Below, piece by piece: positions 29,331-38,527 of a stretch of 55,812 bases of DNA. The DNA comes from Clostridia bacterium (GTDB lineage Bacteria; Bacillota; Clostridia; Christensenellales; CAG-138). The translations under genes were made by a program, and so were the position numbers. The notes beneath the pieces are model-generated. The model saw only the letters and a list, made by a program, of their open reading frames with translations. It ran no database searches and was not told the origin of the DNA. The DNA is taken from positions 1 through 55,812 of the forward strand of contig JAUNJX010000009.1 in the NCBI GenBank assembly GCA_030533005.1, written 5' to 3'. Position 1 is the first letter of the stretch, and each line of letters begins with the position of its first letter.

Positions 29331-30332
29331 TTAACATATTCTCGGCAGCGCCGCGCCGGTGAGCTTGGTCAGCATCCGCGTGCCCGCTATGCCGGTATGC
29401 AGCAGTACGCGCCCCGCGCTTCGCGCGCTTACGCGCCCTATAATGGCGGCGTTCTCGCCGTAGGGGGCGTTTTGTATGGCGGACAATACCGCCTCCGCCC
29501 TTTCCGCTGCCACCACCGCGATGAGCTTGCCCTCGTTGGCGCAATACAAAGGGTCAAGACCCAAGAGGTCGCAGCCCGCGCGCACCTCCTCGCGTATGGG
29601 GATATCGTCCTCCATAAGCTCGATGCAAAGCCCCGTGCCTTCGACAAATTCGTTGAGCGCGGTCGCTACGCCGCCGCGCGTGGGGTCGCGCAGCACGCGC
29701 ACATCCGAACCAAACGCCGCAAGCGCCTTACACATCCCCGTCAGCGGCGCGCAATCCGAGCATAGGCTCGACTGTATGCCCAAATCCTTGCGGCAAAGCA
29801 TCACGGCCGTGCCGTGATCGCCTATGGCGCCCGACACGATCACAGCGTCGCCCTCCCGCATGCGCGCGGGCGAAAGCCCCGCATGCCGCAAAAAGCCCAC
29901 GCCCGCCGTGTTGATGTACACGCCGTCCCCCTTGCCGCGTTCCACCACCTTGGTGTCGCCCGTGACGATGTGCACGCCCGCCTCCCCGGCGGCCATTGCT
30001 ATGGACGCGGCGATGCTTTGAAGCTCGTCTACCTCCAAGCCTTCCTCTAAGATAAGTCCCAGCGAAAGATACTTGGGTTCGCCGCCCGCCATGCACACGT
30101 CGTTGACCGTGCCGCAGACGGATAATTTGCCGATATCGCCGCCGGGAAAAAAGCGCGGGGCGATCACAAAGCTGTCCGTGCTCATCACAAGCCGGTCTGC
30201 GCCCGCCATCACCGCGCCGTCGCCCAACGTGTCAAGGGCGGCGTTAGAGAACGCGGGCAGAAAGATTTCAGAAACCAGCGCGGCGCTTTTTTTGCCGCCG
30301 CTGCCATGATCCAGCATGATGATATCCTTCAT
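29331..30332 (-). CDS. hypE: Hydrogenase maturation protein HypE (carbamoyl dehydratase)
   Basis: 333 residues. HypE accepts carbamoyl from HypF on its C-terminal Cys and dehydrates it with ATP to the cyanide ligand of the NiFe site. The sequence ends in PRIC, with the reactive Cys as the last residue. The PurM-like ATP fold starts with MLDHGSGGKKSAALV and includes VSTDSFVI-type and VTGDTKVVERGKGDGVYINT segments. The ATG overlaps the hypD stop by four bases. Confidence 0.98.
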   Translation of the reverse strand: MKDIIMLDHGSGGKKSAALVSEIFLPAFSNAALDTLGDGAVMAGADRLVMSTDSFVIAPRFFPGGDIGKLSVCGTVNDVCMAGGEPKYLSLGLILEEGLEVDELQSIAASIAMAAGEAGVHIVTGDTKVVERGKGDGVYINTAGVGFLRHAGLSPARMREGDAVIVSGAIGDHGTAVMLCRKDLGIQSSLCSDCAPLTGMCKALAAFGSDVRVLRDPTRGGVATALNEFVEGTGLCIELMEDDIPIREEVRAGCDLLGLDPLYCANEGKLIAVVAAERAEAVLSAIQNAPYGENAAIIGRVSARSAGRVLLHTGIAGTRMLTKLTGAALPRIC

Positions 30333-31393
30333 ACATCCACCCCGTACTTATATCTTGCGGCGCACGCCCCCTCGCCCGACACCATGCAGGGCCCCAACGG
30401 CTCCTCCGGCGTGCAGGTTCCAAACAGCGGGCATTTTTCCGGCGGCAGCATCCCGCGTATCACGTCGCCGCAGCGGCAGGCCGTGGGCGGTTCCTCCGTA
30501 AAGCGCAGATCGAGCGCGCGCACGGCGTCAAAATCCGCATACGCCTCCCGCAGCGCATAGCCGCTCATGGGGATCATCCCCATGCCCCGCCAAAGGCTGT
30601 CGCAAGGCGTGAACACCGCATCCATCACCGCCATGGCAAGCGGGTTGCCCGCCTTTTGCACAGCGCGCGGATACGCGTTTTCCACCTTGGGCGCATGCGC
30701 TTGTATCTGCAAAAGCAGGCGATACACCGCAAGGAGGATATCCTCCCGTTCAAAGCCCGCGATCACGGCGGGCAGCTTGAGCTCTTTTGCTACATAGGCA
30801 AAGCCGTCCTCGCCCAAGATGCTCGCCACATGCCCCGGGCACAGCAAACCGTCCACAGCCAGCGCATCGTTTGCGCAAAGCGCGCGCAGCGCGGGCTCCA
30901 AGCGCTTGAGCAGGGGCAAAAGGTAGAAATTCCCTATGCCCGCGTCCTTCGCCGTCCGCACGGCGATGGCCGTGCCCGGCGCGGTGGTCTCAAACCCCAC
31001 GCCCAAGAAAACGACCTTTTTTGCAGGATTTTCCCTTGCAATCTCCACCGCGTCCATGGGCGAGTACACCATGCGCACATCCGCGCCCATGGCGCTTTGC
31101 CGCAGCAGGCTGTCCCCCCGCACGGAACCGGGCACGCGCAGCATGTCGCCGTAGCTTGTGAGGATCACATCGTCGCGTTCGCACAGGCGCAAGCACGCGT
31201 CGATATCCCGCGCGGGCGTTACGCACACGGGGCAGCCGGGGCCGGAGAGCAGCGTGACCTTGGGTGCAAGCAGCGGCTTTAGCCCCGCTTTGGCGATCGC
31301 CATGGTATGCGTGCCGCACACCTCCATGAGCGTGACCGGAGGGATATCTACCTCCCGTATCGCTTGCAAAAGCGTTTCCGCCCTATTCGGCAT
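30329..31393 (-). CDS. hypD: Hydrogenase maturation protein HypD
   Basis: 354 residues from the ATG at 31393, behind GGGAGGTG. HypD carries a [4Fe-4S] cluster and, with HypC, assembles Fe(CN)2CO. MEVCGTHTMAIAK, LLSGPGCPVCVTP and GVGFETTAPGTA are the three signature motifs. C-terminal cysteines in CRCGDVIRG, KCPLFGTCTPEEPLGPCMVSGEGACAA bind the cluster. The start overlaps hypC by 11 bases; a longer reading from 31468 runs through hypC in another frame and is rejected. Confidence 0.98.
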   Translation of the reverse strand: MPNRAETLLQAIREVDIPPVTLMEVCGTHTMAIAKAGLKPLLAPKVTLLSGPGCPVCVTPARDIDACLRLCERDDVILTSYGDMLRVPGSVRGDSLLRQSAMGADVRMVYSPMDAVEIARENPAKKVVFLGVGFETTAPGTAIAVRTAKDAGIGNFYLLPLLKRLEPALRALCANDALAVDGLLCPGHVASILGEDGFAYVAKELKLPAVIAGFEREDILLAVYRLLLQIQAHAPKVENAYPRAVQKAGNPLAMAVMDAVFTPCDSLWRGMGMIPMSGYALREAYADFDAVRALDLRFTEEPPTACRCGDVIRGMLPPEKCPLFGTCTPEEPLGPCMVSGEGACAARYKYGVDV

Positions 31394-31601
31394 CCGCCAC
31401 CTCCCGCCACGCGGAAAGACTTTCCTCCGCCTGCTTCGCGTCCAAGCGTTCGATGGCAAAGCCCGCATGCACGATCACATAATCCCCGATCTTGGGCTGT
31501 TTAATAAAATCCACCCGCACGGGGCGCGTAAGCCCCGCGGCCTCGCCCACGGCCGCCGCGCCGTCAATGGATATAAGCTTCAACGGTATCGCCAAACACA
31601 C
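31383..31601 (-). CDS. hypC: Hydrogenase assembly chaperone HypC
   Basis: 72 residues. The start is GTG at 31601, one base after the hypF stop, giving MCLAIP; the second-position Cys is the conserved residue that binds the Fe intermediate. GDYVIVHAGFAIERLD is the typical C-terminal half. The protein delivers the Fe(CN)2CO unit to the large-subunit precursor. Confidence 0.97.
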   Translation of the reverse strand: MCLAIPLKLISIDGAAAVGEAAGLTRPVRVDFIKQPKIGDYVIVHAGFAIERLDAKQAEESLSAWREVADAE

Positions 31602-31602
31602 G

Positions 31603-33870
31603 CTATTGCCTCTTTCCGTCTTTGTCCCTTTGCGCCGCGCCGATCATAAGCTGCCCCAGCGCTATGCCCTCGTCATTGGTGGACGCCCTCTGGTGATGAT
31701 AAACCGCAAAGCCCTTCTTTGCAAGACCCGCGATCACTTGTGGCAGCAGCTTTCTATTGAGAAACACGCCGCCAGAGAGCACCACGTCTTTGCACCCCGT
31801 ATCCGCGCGCACGCGCACGCACAGCTCCACCGCCATGTCGGCAAGCGTCCTGATAAAGCGTCCCGCGATCAGGCCGGCAGCCGCGCCCGCGCGCTTTTGC
31901 TTGAGCATTTCTGCAAGCATCGGCCGGGTGTCGAATAGGCGCAGCCCGTTCTCCTCCGCAATGCAAACGGGATAGCCCTCGTCCGCCTCACGCGCCATGG
32001 TTTCCAGCAGCACCGCCGCCTGCCCCTCATAGGAGACCGTCTCGCGCCCCGTCAGCAGCGCGTATACACCGTCAAACAGACGCCCTATGCTGGAAGCGCG
32101 GGGGCAGTTCACGCCGGCCTTCAACACGCTGTCCATGGCCGCGTATTTATCCGCGTCGCAGCCGTCCGGCAGGGGCGCTTGTATATCCTTTAGCAGCGCC
32201 GCCCCCACGCGGTATATCTCCTTTACGGCGCGATCGCCGCCCGCAAGGGGGATGGGGCGTATGCTGCCCGCGCGGGTAAAGCCCGCGTAATCGCCAAATA
32301 AAATTTCGCCGCCCCAGATCGTACCGTCCGTTCCGTACCCCGCGCCGTCCCATATGACGCCGATGCAGGGGGTTGTCAGCCCGTTGTCCGCCATGCAGGA
32401 CGCCATGTGCGCGTGATGGTGCTGCGCGTAATAGAGCGGCAGCCCCGCAGCGCTCGCACGCTCCCGCGCGAAGGCGGTGGACAGGTAATCCGGGTGAAGG
32501 TCGCACACCAAGCCTTGGGGCACAATATCAAACAGCCTTTCAAAGTGCGCGATCTGGCGCGTGTAATGCTCCAGCGTCTCGAAATTCTTCAAATCCCCTA
32601 TGTGCTGGCTCAAAAACGCGTCGGCGCCTCGGGATAGCGCAAAGGAAGCCTTTTGCTCCGCGCCGCAGGCCAGCAGCCCGTCCGCGCCCGCCGGCAGCGT
32701 CACGGGCGCCGGCGCGTAGCCGCGGGAACGGCGGATGAAATACGGCTTACCCGCCACCACGCTTAACAGCGAATCGTCGCAGCAGACGTGGATATCCCGG
32801 TCATGCAGCAAAAAGCCGTCCGCGACGCCCGCAAGCGCCGCAAGCGCGTCCTCGTTCTTATAGAGTATGGGTCGGTCGGAAAGATTCGCGCTGGTCATCA
32901 CGAGCGCGTCCGTATCCGTGCCCATCAGCAGCACATGCAGCGGCGTATAGGGGAGCATCACGCCCAAATCGTCGTTTTCACTGCAATACGGCAGCAAGAA
33001 CGGATCGCGTTTGGGCAAAAGCACGATGGGGCGCGCGGGGTTTTTGAGCAGCGCCGCCGCCGCGTCCGAAACGGTGCAAAGCGCTCTCGCCGCGTTCAAG
33101 TCGCGGCACATCAGCGCGAAGGGGCGCTCGTCCCGCTGTTTACGCGCACGAAGCGTTTTCACCGCCGCTTCGTCATATGCGTCGCAGGCAAGGTGAATAC
33201 CGCCAAGGCCCTTCACGGCCACGATCCTTCCGGCCTTGAGGTACGTCCGCGCGTTCTCTATCGCGTCGCCCTCCGTCCGCGCCCCCGCCGCGTCCAAAAA
33301 GAACGTTTGGGGGCCGCAGGCCGCACAGCAATCCGGCTGCGCGTGATACCGGCGGTTTGTGATATCGCCATACTCCTTCGCGCAGGCTTCGCACATGGGA
33401 AAATCCGCCATGGTGGTGTTCGCCCGGTCATACGGCACATCCCTGATGATGGTAAAGCGGGGGCCGCAATGCGTGCAGTTGATGAAGGGATAGCGGTAAC
33501 GGCGGTCGTTGGGGTCAAGCAGCTCACGAACGCAGTCCGCGCATATGCCCACATCCGGGGAGATCAGCGCGTGCCTGTGGGAAAGCGTCCGGCTTTCCTC
33601 GATACGAAAATCCGTAAAGGGCGGCAGGTCAGTCTGCGTAAGCGCAACGCTCTCGATGCGGGCAAGCGGCGGCGGGTTTTCCCTTAGCGCCGCAAGCAGC
33701 ACGTCCACACGCTCCCTGTCCCCCGTCAAATAAAGCTCCACCCCGTCGGAGGTGTTGCGCACGCGCCCGCATAAGCCATAGGCCGAAACCAACATGTGCA
33801 GGAAGGGGCGAAAGCCCACGCCCTGCACAATGCCGCGTATCTCGATCTTATACGTCAAGTCCGTCGCCAA
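31603..33870 (-). CDS. hypF: Carbamoyltransferase HypF
   Basis: 755 residues from a TTG at 33870; GGAGGG lies 12 bases upstream inside the end of the preceding gene. Domains in order: acylphosphatase (GIVQGVGFRPF, 1-90), two zinc-finger Cys groups (CADC..CTHC and CEAC..CAAC, 105-190), a YrdC-like domain (KGLGGIHLACDA, 195-380), and a Kae1-like carbamoyltransferase domain with HHHAHMASCM and VLSGGVFLNRKLL. It transfers the carbamoyl group from carbamoyl phosphate to HypE. A longer frame to 34173 exists but overlaps the upstream gene and is low-complexity Arg/His. Confidence 0.97.
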   Translation of the reverse strand: MATDLTYKIEIRGIVQGVGFRPFLHMLVSAYGLCGRVRNTSDGVELYLTGDRERVDVLLAALRENPPPLARIESVALTQTDLPPFTDFRIEESRTLSHRHALISPDVGICADCVRELLDPNDRRYRYPFINCTHCGPRFTIIRDVPYDRANTTMADFPMCEACAKEYGDITNRRYHAQPDCCAACGPQTFFLDAAGARTEGDAIENARTYLKAGRIVAVKGLGGIHLACDAYDEAAVKTLRARKQRDERPFALMCRDLNAARALCTVSDAAAALLKNPARPIVLLPKRDPFLLPYCSENDDLGVMLPYTPLHVLLMGTDTDALVMTSANLSDRPILYKNEDALAALAGVADGFLLHDRDIHVCCDDSLLSVVAGKPYFIRRSRGYAPAPVTLPAGADGLLACGAEQKASFALSRGADAFLSQHIGDLKNFETLEHYTRQIAHFERLFDIVPQGLVCDLHPDYLSTAFARERASAAGLPLYYAQHHHAHMASCMADNGLTTPCIGVIWDGAGYGTDGTIWGGEILFGDYAGFTRAGSIRPIPLAGGDRAVKEIYRVGAALLKDIQAPLPDGCDADKYAAMDSVLKAGVNCPRASSIGRLFDGVYALLTGRETVSYEGQAAVLLETMAREADEGYPVCIAEENGLRLFDTRPMLAEMLKQKRAGAAAGLIAGRFIRTLADMAVELCVRVRADTGCKDVVLSGGVFLNRKLLPQVIAGLAKKGFAVYHHQRASTNDEGIALGQLMIGAAQRDKDGKRQ

Positions 33871-33878
33871 CGCGTTTT

Positions 33879-34304
33879 CTATCCCTCCGCCTTGGGCGCC
33901 GCCTGCACGGGCGGCTTGGGCGGAATCACGGGCTTTTTCTTCACAAACGTGCCCGAAACGATCAGATCGGCGGGATTCGTGGACACCATGACGTAATCCT
34001 CCGTCAGCTTGATGGCCTTCTTGGCGCAGAAATCCGCGCAGGTGCGGCAATAGGTGCAGGAGCCAAGATCGAAAGCCATGGTGATGACGTCGTCGCCGTC
34101 CTCGTTCTTCTCTACGGTTTTCGTGATCGCCGCGGGAGCGCAGACGCGTATGCACATGCCGCAGTTGACGCACACCGTCGGATCATAGCTGATGCGTCCC
34201 CGGTAATCGGGCGCTGCGGGCGGTATTTCTTTGGGGAAGGAAACGCGGGTCGCGGGTTTTTTGAACAGATTTTTGATGGCTTCTTCCAAATATGGCAGCA
34301 TCAT
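33879..34304 (-). CDS. mbhN: NuoI-like 2[4Fe-4S] ferredoxin subunit of the membrane hydrogenase
   Basis: 141 residues from the ATG at 34304, just after the mbhJ stop. Two clusters are coded by CVNCGMCIRVCAP and CTYCRTCADFC. This subunit takes electrons from soluble ferredoxin and passes them to the small subunit. A Pro/Lys-rich tail (KKKPVIPPKPPVQAAPKAEG) ends the protein. The longer reading from 34409 overlaps mbhJ and is not supported. Confidence 0.94.
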   Translation of the reverse strand: MMLPYLEEAIKNLFKKPATRVSFPKEIPPAAPDYRGRISYDPTVCVNCGMCIRVCAPAAITKTVEKNEDGDDVITMAFDLGSCTYCRTCADFCAKKAIKLTEDYVMVSTNPADLIVSGTFVKKKPVIPPKPPVQAAPKAEG

Positions 34305-34305
34305 A

Positions 34306-34746
34306 TCAGCTTTCCCCCCTCTTTTCCCGAAGTATCTTGGTGGCCTCCACGAGCCCCGCCATGATGGCCTCGGGCTTGGGCGCGCAGCCGCACACCTCCA
34401 CGTCCACATGCGTGATCTTTTTCAGCGGCCCCTCCACCGAATAGCTGCCCTTAAAGACGTTGCAGGACTGCGGGCAGGAGCCGATCGCCACCACGACCTT
34501 GGGTTCGGGCGCCTGGGCGAGCACGCGCAGCACGCGCTCCTTGGTCTGGCTCGTCACGGGGCCGGACACCACGATGATGTCCGCGTGCCGGGGCGTGCCC
34601 GCAAGCTTGAAGCCGAGGCGCTCCGCGTCATAGCGCGGGGTGAGGCACGCCACGATCTCGATATCGCAGCCGTTGCAGGAGCCGGCGTTTACATGGAAAA
34701 GCCAAGGCGATTTGCCCGCGCTTTTTTTGATGAGCTTGTTAAACAT
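34306..34746 (-). CDS. mbhJ: [NiFe] hydrogenase small subunit, NuoB-like
   Basis: 146 residues, the short small-subunit type with a single proximal [4Fe-4S] cluster. Ligand regions are GSCNGCDIE (Cys24, Cys27), IGSCPQSCNVF and CGCAPKPEAI. It carries electrons from the NuoI-like subunit to the NiFe site. It has no Tat signal peptide, as expected for a cytoplasm-facing group 4 enzyme. Confidence 0.96.
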   Translation of the reverse strand: MFNKLIKKSAGKSPWLFHVNAGSCNGCDIEIVACLTPRYDAERLGFKLAGTPRHADIIVVSGPVTSQTKERVLRVLAQAPEPKVVVAIGSCPQSCNVFKGSYSVEGPLKKITHVDVEVCGCAPKPEAIMAGLVEATKILREKRGES

Positions 34747-34758
34747 AAGCCTACCCTC

Positions 34759-35709
34759 CTACACGCCCAGCCATACCAGCACGAAGCTGCAAATGGCAAG
34801 GCCGGTCACGATGGTCCAGTAGAATTTGAACACCTGCTCCACCTTCAATCGGGCGCAGATGGCATGCGGCAGCGTCATGGACACGAACATGACCGCCACG
34901 CACTCCGCAAGGAAGATCAGCACGTCCAGCCAAAGCATGCCCGTACCCATGCCGCCAAGGAAAAGTGCCGTAAAGAGAGCGGGCATGATGAAGGTCTTGA
35001 GCGCCGTGTTCAGCTTGAATACGGCTAAGGGTCTCCCACTGTATTCGCAAAGCGGCCCCTCGCAGATCTCCGTCTCCGCTTCCGCAATGTCAAAGGGATG
35101 CGCGCCCACCTCGCAGGGGATCACCAGCAGCATCGCCACCGCCGCGGGCAGCATGCTCCAATGCAGCAGGTTAGGGCCAAAGTACGCCTGATACAGCTCG
35201 ATATCCGCAAACGAGAAGGTGACCTCGCCCAAGCCCGCAAGCTTGCCCGCCGTAAGCAGGATGATCGCAAGGGGCAGCTCGTAGGCGATGATGGCGACCA
35301 TCTCACGCGAAATGCCAACGCCCGCAAAGGGGGAGCCTGACGCCGCGCCGCCCACGATCAGGCACAGCGACGGGATGCACAAAAGATACAGGATCACCAC
35401 GACGTCCATCATGCCGTTAAAGGGCATGAACAGCTTGATGGGGATGAACAGCGCGATGGTGACAAGGCTCACGAGCCCCACGACCGGCGCTGCAAGGAAC
35501 ACCTTTTTGTTGGCCGCCGCAGGGATGATGGTCTCCTTGCCGATGAGCTTAAAAAAGTCGTAAAGGGGCTGTGTGACGGGCGGCCCCACCCTGCCCTGCA
35601 TGCGGGCGACGAGCTTGCGGTCGATACCCGCAAACAGCAGCCCGACAGCCACGCAAAAGAGAAGTCCGGGGAATATGAGTATGTAGAACAAAATCGTTAA
35701 TATAGCCAT
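34759..35709 (-). CDS. mbhM: NuoH-like membrane subunit of the hydrogenase
   Basis: 316 residues with about eight hydrophobic helices. Complex I NuoH-type landmarks include RMQGRVGPPVTQPLYDFFKL near residue 40, EMVAIIAYELPLAIILL near 140 and EICEGPLCEYSGRPLAVFKL near 215. This subunit connects the hydrogenase arm to the ion-pumping membrane arm. It is 12 bases after the large antiporter gene. Confidence 0.95.
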   Translation of the reverse strand: MAILTILFYILIFPGLLFCVAVGLLFAGIDRKLVARMQGRVGPPVTQPLYDFFKLIGKETIIPAAANKKVFLAAPVVGLVSLVTIALFIPIKLFMPFNGMMDVVVILYLLCIPSLCLIVGGAASGSPFAGVGISREMVAIIAYELPLAIILLTAGKLAGLGEVTFSFADIELYQAYFGPNLLHWSMLPAAVAMLLVIPCEVGAHPFDIAEAETEICEGPLCEYSGRPLAVFKLNTALKTFIMPALFTALFLGGMGTGMLWLDVLIFLAECVAVMFVSMTLPHAICARLKVEQVFKFYWTIVTGLAICSFVLVWLGV

Positions 35710-35721
35710 CTTCTCACCCCC

Positions 35722-37629
35722 TTACAGAAACAGGAACATATACGCCACGGTGACGGCCACAGCCGTGATACCCCATAAGGCGTAATCGTTCACCACGCCG
35801 CTGTGCGCGCCGTGCATAAAGCTGAAATAGTGCCGCAGATTGTGCTTGAAGCCCCAAAAGAGGTCAGCGCCGCCCACCTGCGAATATTCGCCCGCTTCGC
35901 CGCCGAAGAAGGTGTCGTACTTGGGGTCGATCGCCTCGCCCTGTATCCGCGCGCCCCGCGCCCTGCCGCCCATGAGCGACACGATGGTAAAGGCAAGCAG
36001 CACTGTCAACAGCAGCACGATCCATGTGATGGGGTCATAGAAGCCAAGGGTGTTGATCTGCAAGGCAGGCACGGTAACGGGGACGGTAGAGAGGCGCCCG
36101 GCGTACCCCGCGCCCATCATGGCGTCGATATAGCTGCCCGCGTTCAATGCCGCGGCCGCCGCAGGGCCGGTAAAGTAATTCACCACCACCGCAGGGAAAA
36201 GGCCGGTCAAGATGCAAAGCCCGCCGAATATCCACATGGGCGCGCGCATGGCGGCGGGCGCCTCCTGCGTGTCCTTGAGTTTTTCGGGAAGCTGGCCAAA
36301 GAACACGGACTGCGCGACCTTGACAAACGACGCAAGGGTCAGCACACTCGTCACCAGCGCTACGAGCACCACGAATACATAGAACAGGTTGCCCGTTTCA
36401 GACGCTCTCTGATAAACGGCCTGATAGATGAGCCACTTGGAGGCAAAGCCGTTAAAGGGCGGTATGCCGCTGATGGAGGCGGCGCCGATCAAAAACAGCG
36501 TGCAGGTCTTGGGCATGCGCTTGGATAAGCCGCCCAGCTCGTCAAGCTTGGTCGTGCCCGTCTGGTGCAGCACACAGCCCGCACATAGGAACAGCAGACC
36601 CTTGAAGATGGTATGGTTCATGGCGTGGTACAGCCCGGAGGCCAACCCAAAGGTCGTAGATAGCCCGATAGCCGTAATGACGTAGCCGATCTGGCTGATG
36701 CTGTGGAACGCGAGCAGGCGCTTGAAATCATGCTGCGCAAGCGCCATGGTGACGCACACGAACATGCTGATCGTGCCAAGCAGCACGAGGAACACCTGCA
36801 CGGCGCTTTGATCCATCGCGCGAAACACGCAGTAGCAGACGCGGATGATGCCATACACGCCCGTCTTGGTCAAGACGCCCGATATAATGACGGAAATGGA
36901 GCTTGGCGCGGTGCCGTGCGCGTCCGCCGCGATGGGGTGATACGGCACAAGGAACGCTTTACACGCAAAGCCCACGATCAAAAGGCCGAAGGCTAAAATC
37001 GAGCTTGGCATGGCCGTGCCGCTGATGAGCGCGGAAAGCTGCGCTAAGTTCAGCGTGTGATACTGCAAATACAGCATCGCCGTACCCACAAGTATACAGG
37101 TGGAGCCGATGGAGCCGATCACCAGATACTTGAACGCCGCCTCCAAGGCACCCGGCATGAAATTGCGGTACGCCGTGAGCGCCACCGCCGCAAAGGTCAT
37201 GATCTCCACCATGACGTAGATGTTGAACAGGTCGCCCGAGAGCACAAGACCCAGCACGCCGCCGCCCAATATGAGGTAAAGCGTGTAATACTTGCTTTGC
37301 GCGTCGTCATACTCCAAATACCGGAAGGAATACAGCGCGCTCACGATCACAGCCAACCCTACCACAAGGCCGAAGAACAGGCTCAGCGCGTCCACCTCAA
37401 GGCCGATGCCGATGGCGTAATCCGCCACGGGCTTCCAGCCGCCCAGCCAGTAGGAAATGATCTCGCCCTCCAGCATAACGGGCTTGACGAGCGCGCACAG
37501 CAGCCCGAAGGACGTGAGCACGGACAGCACGACCACGCCGTTGCGCGCGGTCTTATTGCGTATGAGCGAGCTTACAAACGCGCCCAGGAACAGCGCAAAA
37601 ATGGCAAGAACCGGAAAATGCTGCATCAT
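35722..37629 (-). CDS. mbhH: MrpD/NuoL-N type ion-translocating subunit with C-terminal MbhI-like extension
   Basis: 635 residues; plain MrpD or MbhH proteins are about 500. Residues ~1-500 are the 14-helix antiporter fold with VLTKTGVYGIIRV (the key Lys helix) and LAFHSISQIGYV. The last ~130 residues add an amphipathic segment (GGRARGARIQGEAIDPKYDTFFGGEAGEYSQVGGADLFWG) and a final helix after HSGVVNDYALW. In Pyrococcus MBH a separate small protein, MbhI, supplies such a lateral helix, so this looks like an MbhH-MbhI fusion. The overlap with mbhG is four bases. Confidence 0.93.
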   Translation of the reverse strand: MMQHFPVLAIFALFLGAFVSSLIRNKTARNGVVVLSVLTSFGLLCALVKPVMLEGEIISYWLGGWKPVADYAIGIGLEVDALSLFFGLVVGLAVIVSALYSFRYLEYDDAQSKYYTLYLILGGGVLGLVLSGDLFNIYVMVEIMTFAAVALTAYRNFMPGALEAAFKYLVIGSIGSTCILVGTAMLYLQYHTLNLAQLSALISGTAMPSSILAFGLLIVGFACKAFLVPYHPIAADAHGTAPSSISVIISGVLTKTGVYGIIRVCYCVFRAMDQSAVQVFLVLLGTISMFVCVTMALAQHDFKRLLAFHSISQIGYVITAIGLSTTFGLASGLYHAMNHTIFKGLLFLCAGCVLHQTGTTKLDELGGLSKRMPKTCTLFLIGAASISGIPPFNGFASKWLIYQAVYQRASETGNLFYVFVVLVALVTSVLTLASFVKVAQSVFFGQLPEKLKDTQEAPAAMRAPMWIFGGLCILTGLFPAVVVNYFTGPAAAAALNAGSYIDAMMGAGYAGRLSTVPVTVPALQINTLGFYDPITWIVLLLTVLLAFTIVSLMGGRARGARIQGEAIDPKYDTFFGGEAGEYSQVGGADLFWGFKHNLRHYFSFMHGAHSGVVNDYALWGITAVAVTVAYMFLFL

Positions 37630-37976
37630 CCTCTCAGCCTCCTTATCTCGCGCGCATCAAGCGTGTTGTACTCCTCGCGCATGCGCACGACCAAGGACAG
37701 CGCAAGCGCCGTTACGCACGCGCCGATAACGATGCTCGTAAGCGTGAGCGCCTGCGGGATGGGATCGACGAAGAACATGCCCGGATCAAGCTCGTTCACC
37801 GTGAAGATGGGCGCTGTGCCGCCGGGGTTGAAGCCGACGCTGACGATCAAAAGATTCACGCCGTAATCCACGATGCCCAGACCGATCACGATCTTGATAA
37901 GGTCGGTTTTGAAGATCAGGGTATAGAAACCCAGCACGATCAAAAAGATCGACGCGATATAATTCACCAGGATCAT
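37626..37976 (-). CDS. mbhG: MrpC/NuoK-like subunit
   Basis: 116 residues with three helices, typical of MnhC/NuoK. The helix 2 region FKTDLIKIVIGLGIVDYGVNLLIVS replaces the usual 'IvlGL.lle.avNLll' pattern closely. It overlaps both neighbours by four bases. It is part of the Na+/H+ antiporter-like membrane arm. Confidence 0.94.
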   Translation of the reverse strand: MILVNYIASIFLIVLGFYTLIFKTDLIKIVIGLGIVDYGVNLLIVSVGFNPGGTAPIFTVNELDPGMFFVDPIPQALTLTSIVIGACVTALALSLVVRMREEYNTLDAREIRRLRG

Positions 37977-38527
37977 TCGTCCAACACCTCGCTTACCTCG
38001 CCTTCTATTTCCGCATCCGGCGAAAGGATGCTAAGCATCATCAAAATCAAAAACGCGATGCCCGTAAGCACCTTGAAGCCCACGGCAAAGTTCATGTAGG
38101 AGATGGTGCCGCCGCTAAAGAGCTCGCCCGTTTCGCCGATCTGGTAGAACACGTTCTGGCCGAACACGCCGCCGGAGAGTATGCCGATCATGGCGATAAC
38201 GATATAGAGTATGGCGGCGACGGACTCGCAATTGTGCAGCACCTCCAGATTGAAGGTGCGCATGGCCATCTTATAGCCGTACGCCAGATAGATCATGACC
38301 ACGACGGAGGCCACCAGCACGCCGCCCTGAAAACCGCCGCCGGGGCTGATGTTGCCGTGGAGTATCACGCACATGCCCATGACCAGCGCGATGGGTGAGA
38401 AGATGTCCGCGCCCGTGCGGGCAATGACATGCCGTTCCCGATAGACCTTCTTGGGGGGATTTTCGGGTGGCTGTATGTTTGCCGTCTCTTGTTCGACGGC
38501 GGCAACGTCCCTGACTTGTTCACTCAT
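37973..38527 (-). CDS. mbhF: MrpB (MnhB-domain) subunit
   Basis: 184 residues. A ~35-residue charged N-terminal extension precedes the MnhB domain, which begins RTGADIFSPIALVMGMCVILHGNISPGGGFQGGVLVASVV. The HGNxxPGGGFQGG motif is diagnostic. About four helices follow. Its acidic C-terminal tail (DAEIEGEVSEVLDE) is short. It is translationally coupled on both sides. Confidence 0.95.
   Translation of the reverse strand: MSEQVRDVAAVEQETANIQPPENPPKKVYRERHVIARTGADIFSPIALVMGMCVILHGNISPGGGFQGGVLVASVVVMIYLAYGYKMAMRTFNLEVLHNCESVAAILYIVIAMIGILSGGVFGQNVFYQIGETGELFSGGTISYMNFAVGFKVLTGIAFLILMMLSILSPDAEIEGEVSEVLDE

Noticed and set aside
31603..34173. A longer HypF reading frame starting at 34173
   Set aside because: The extra 101 residues are an Arg/His-rich shadow of the NuoI-like gene. 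A TTG at 33870 with GGAGGG gives a normal HypF N terminus.
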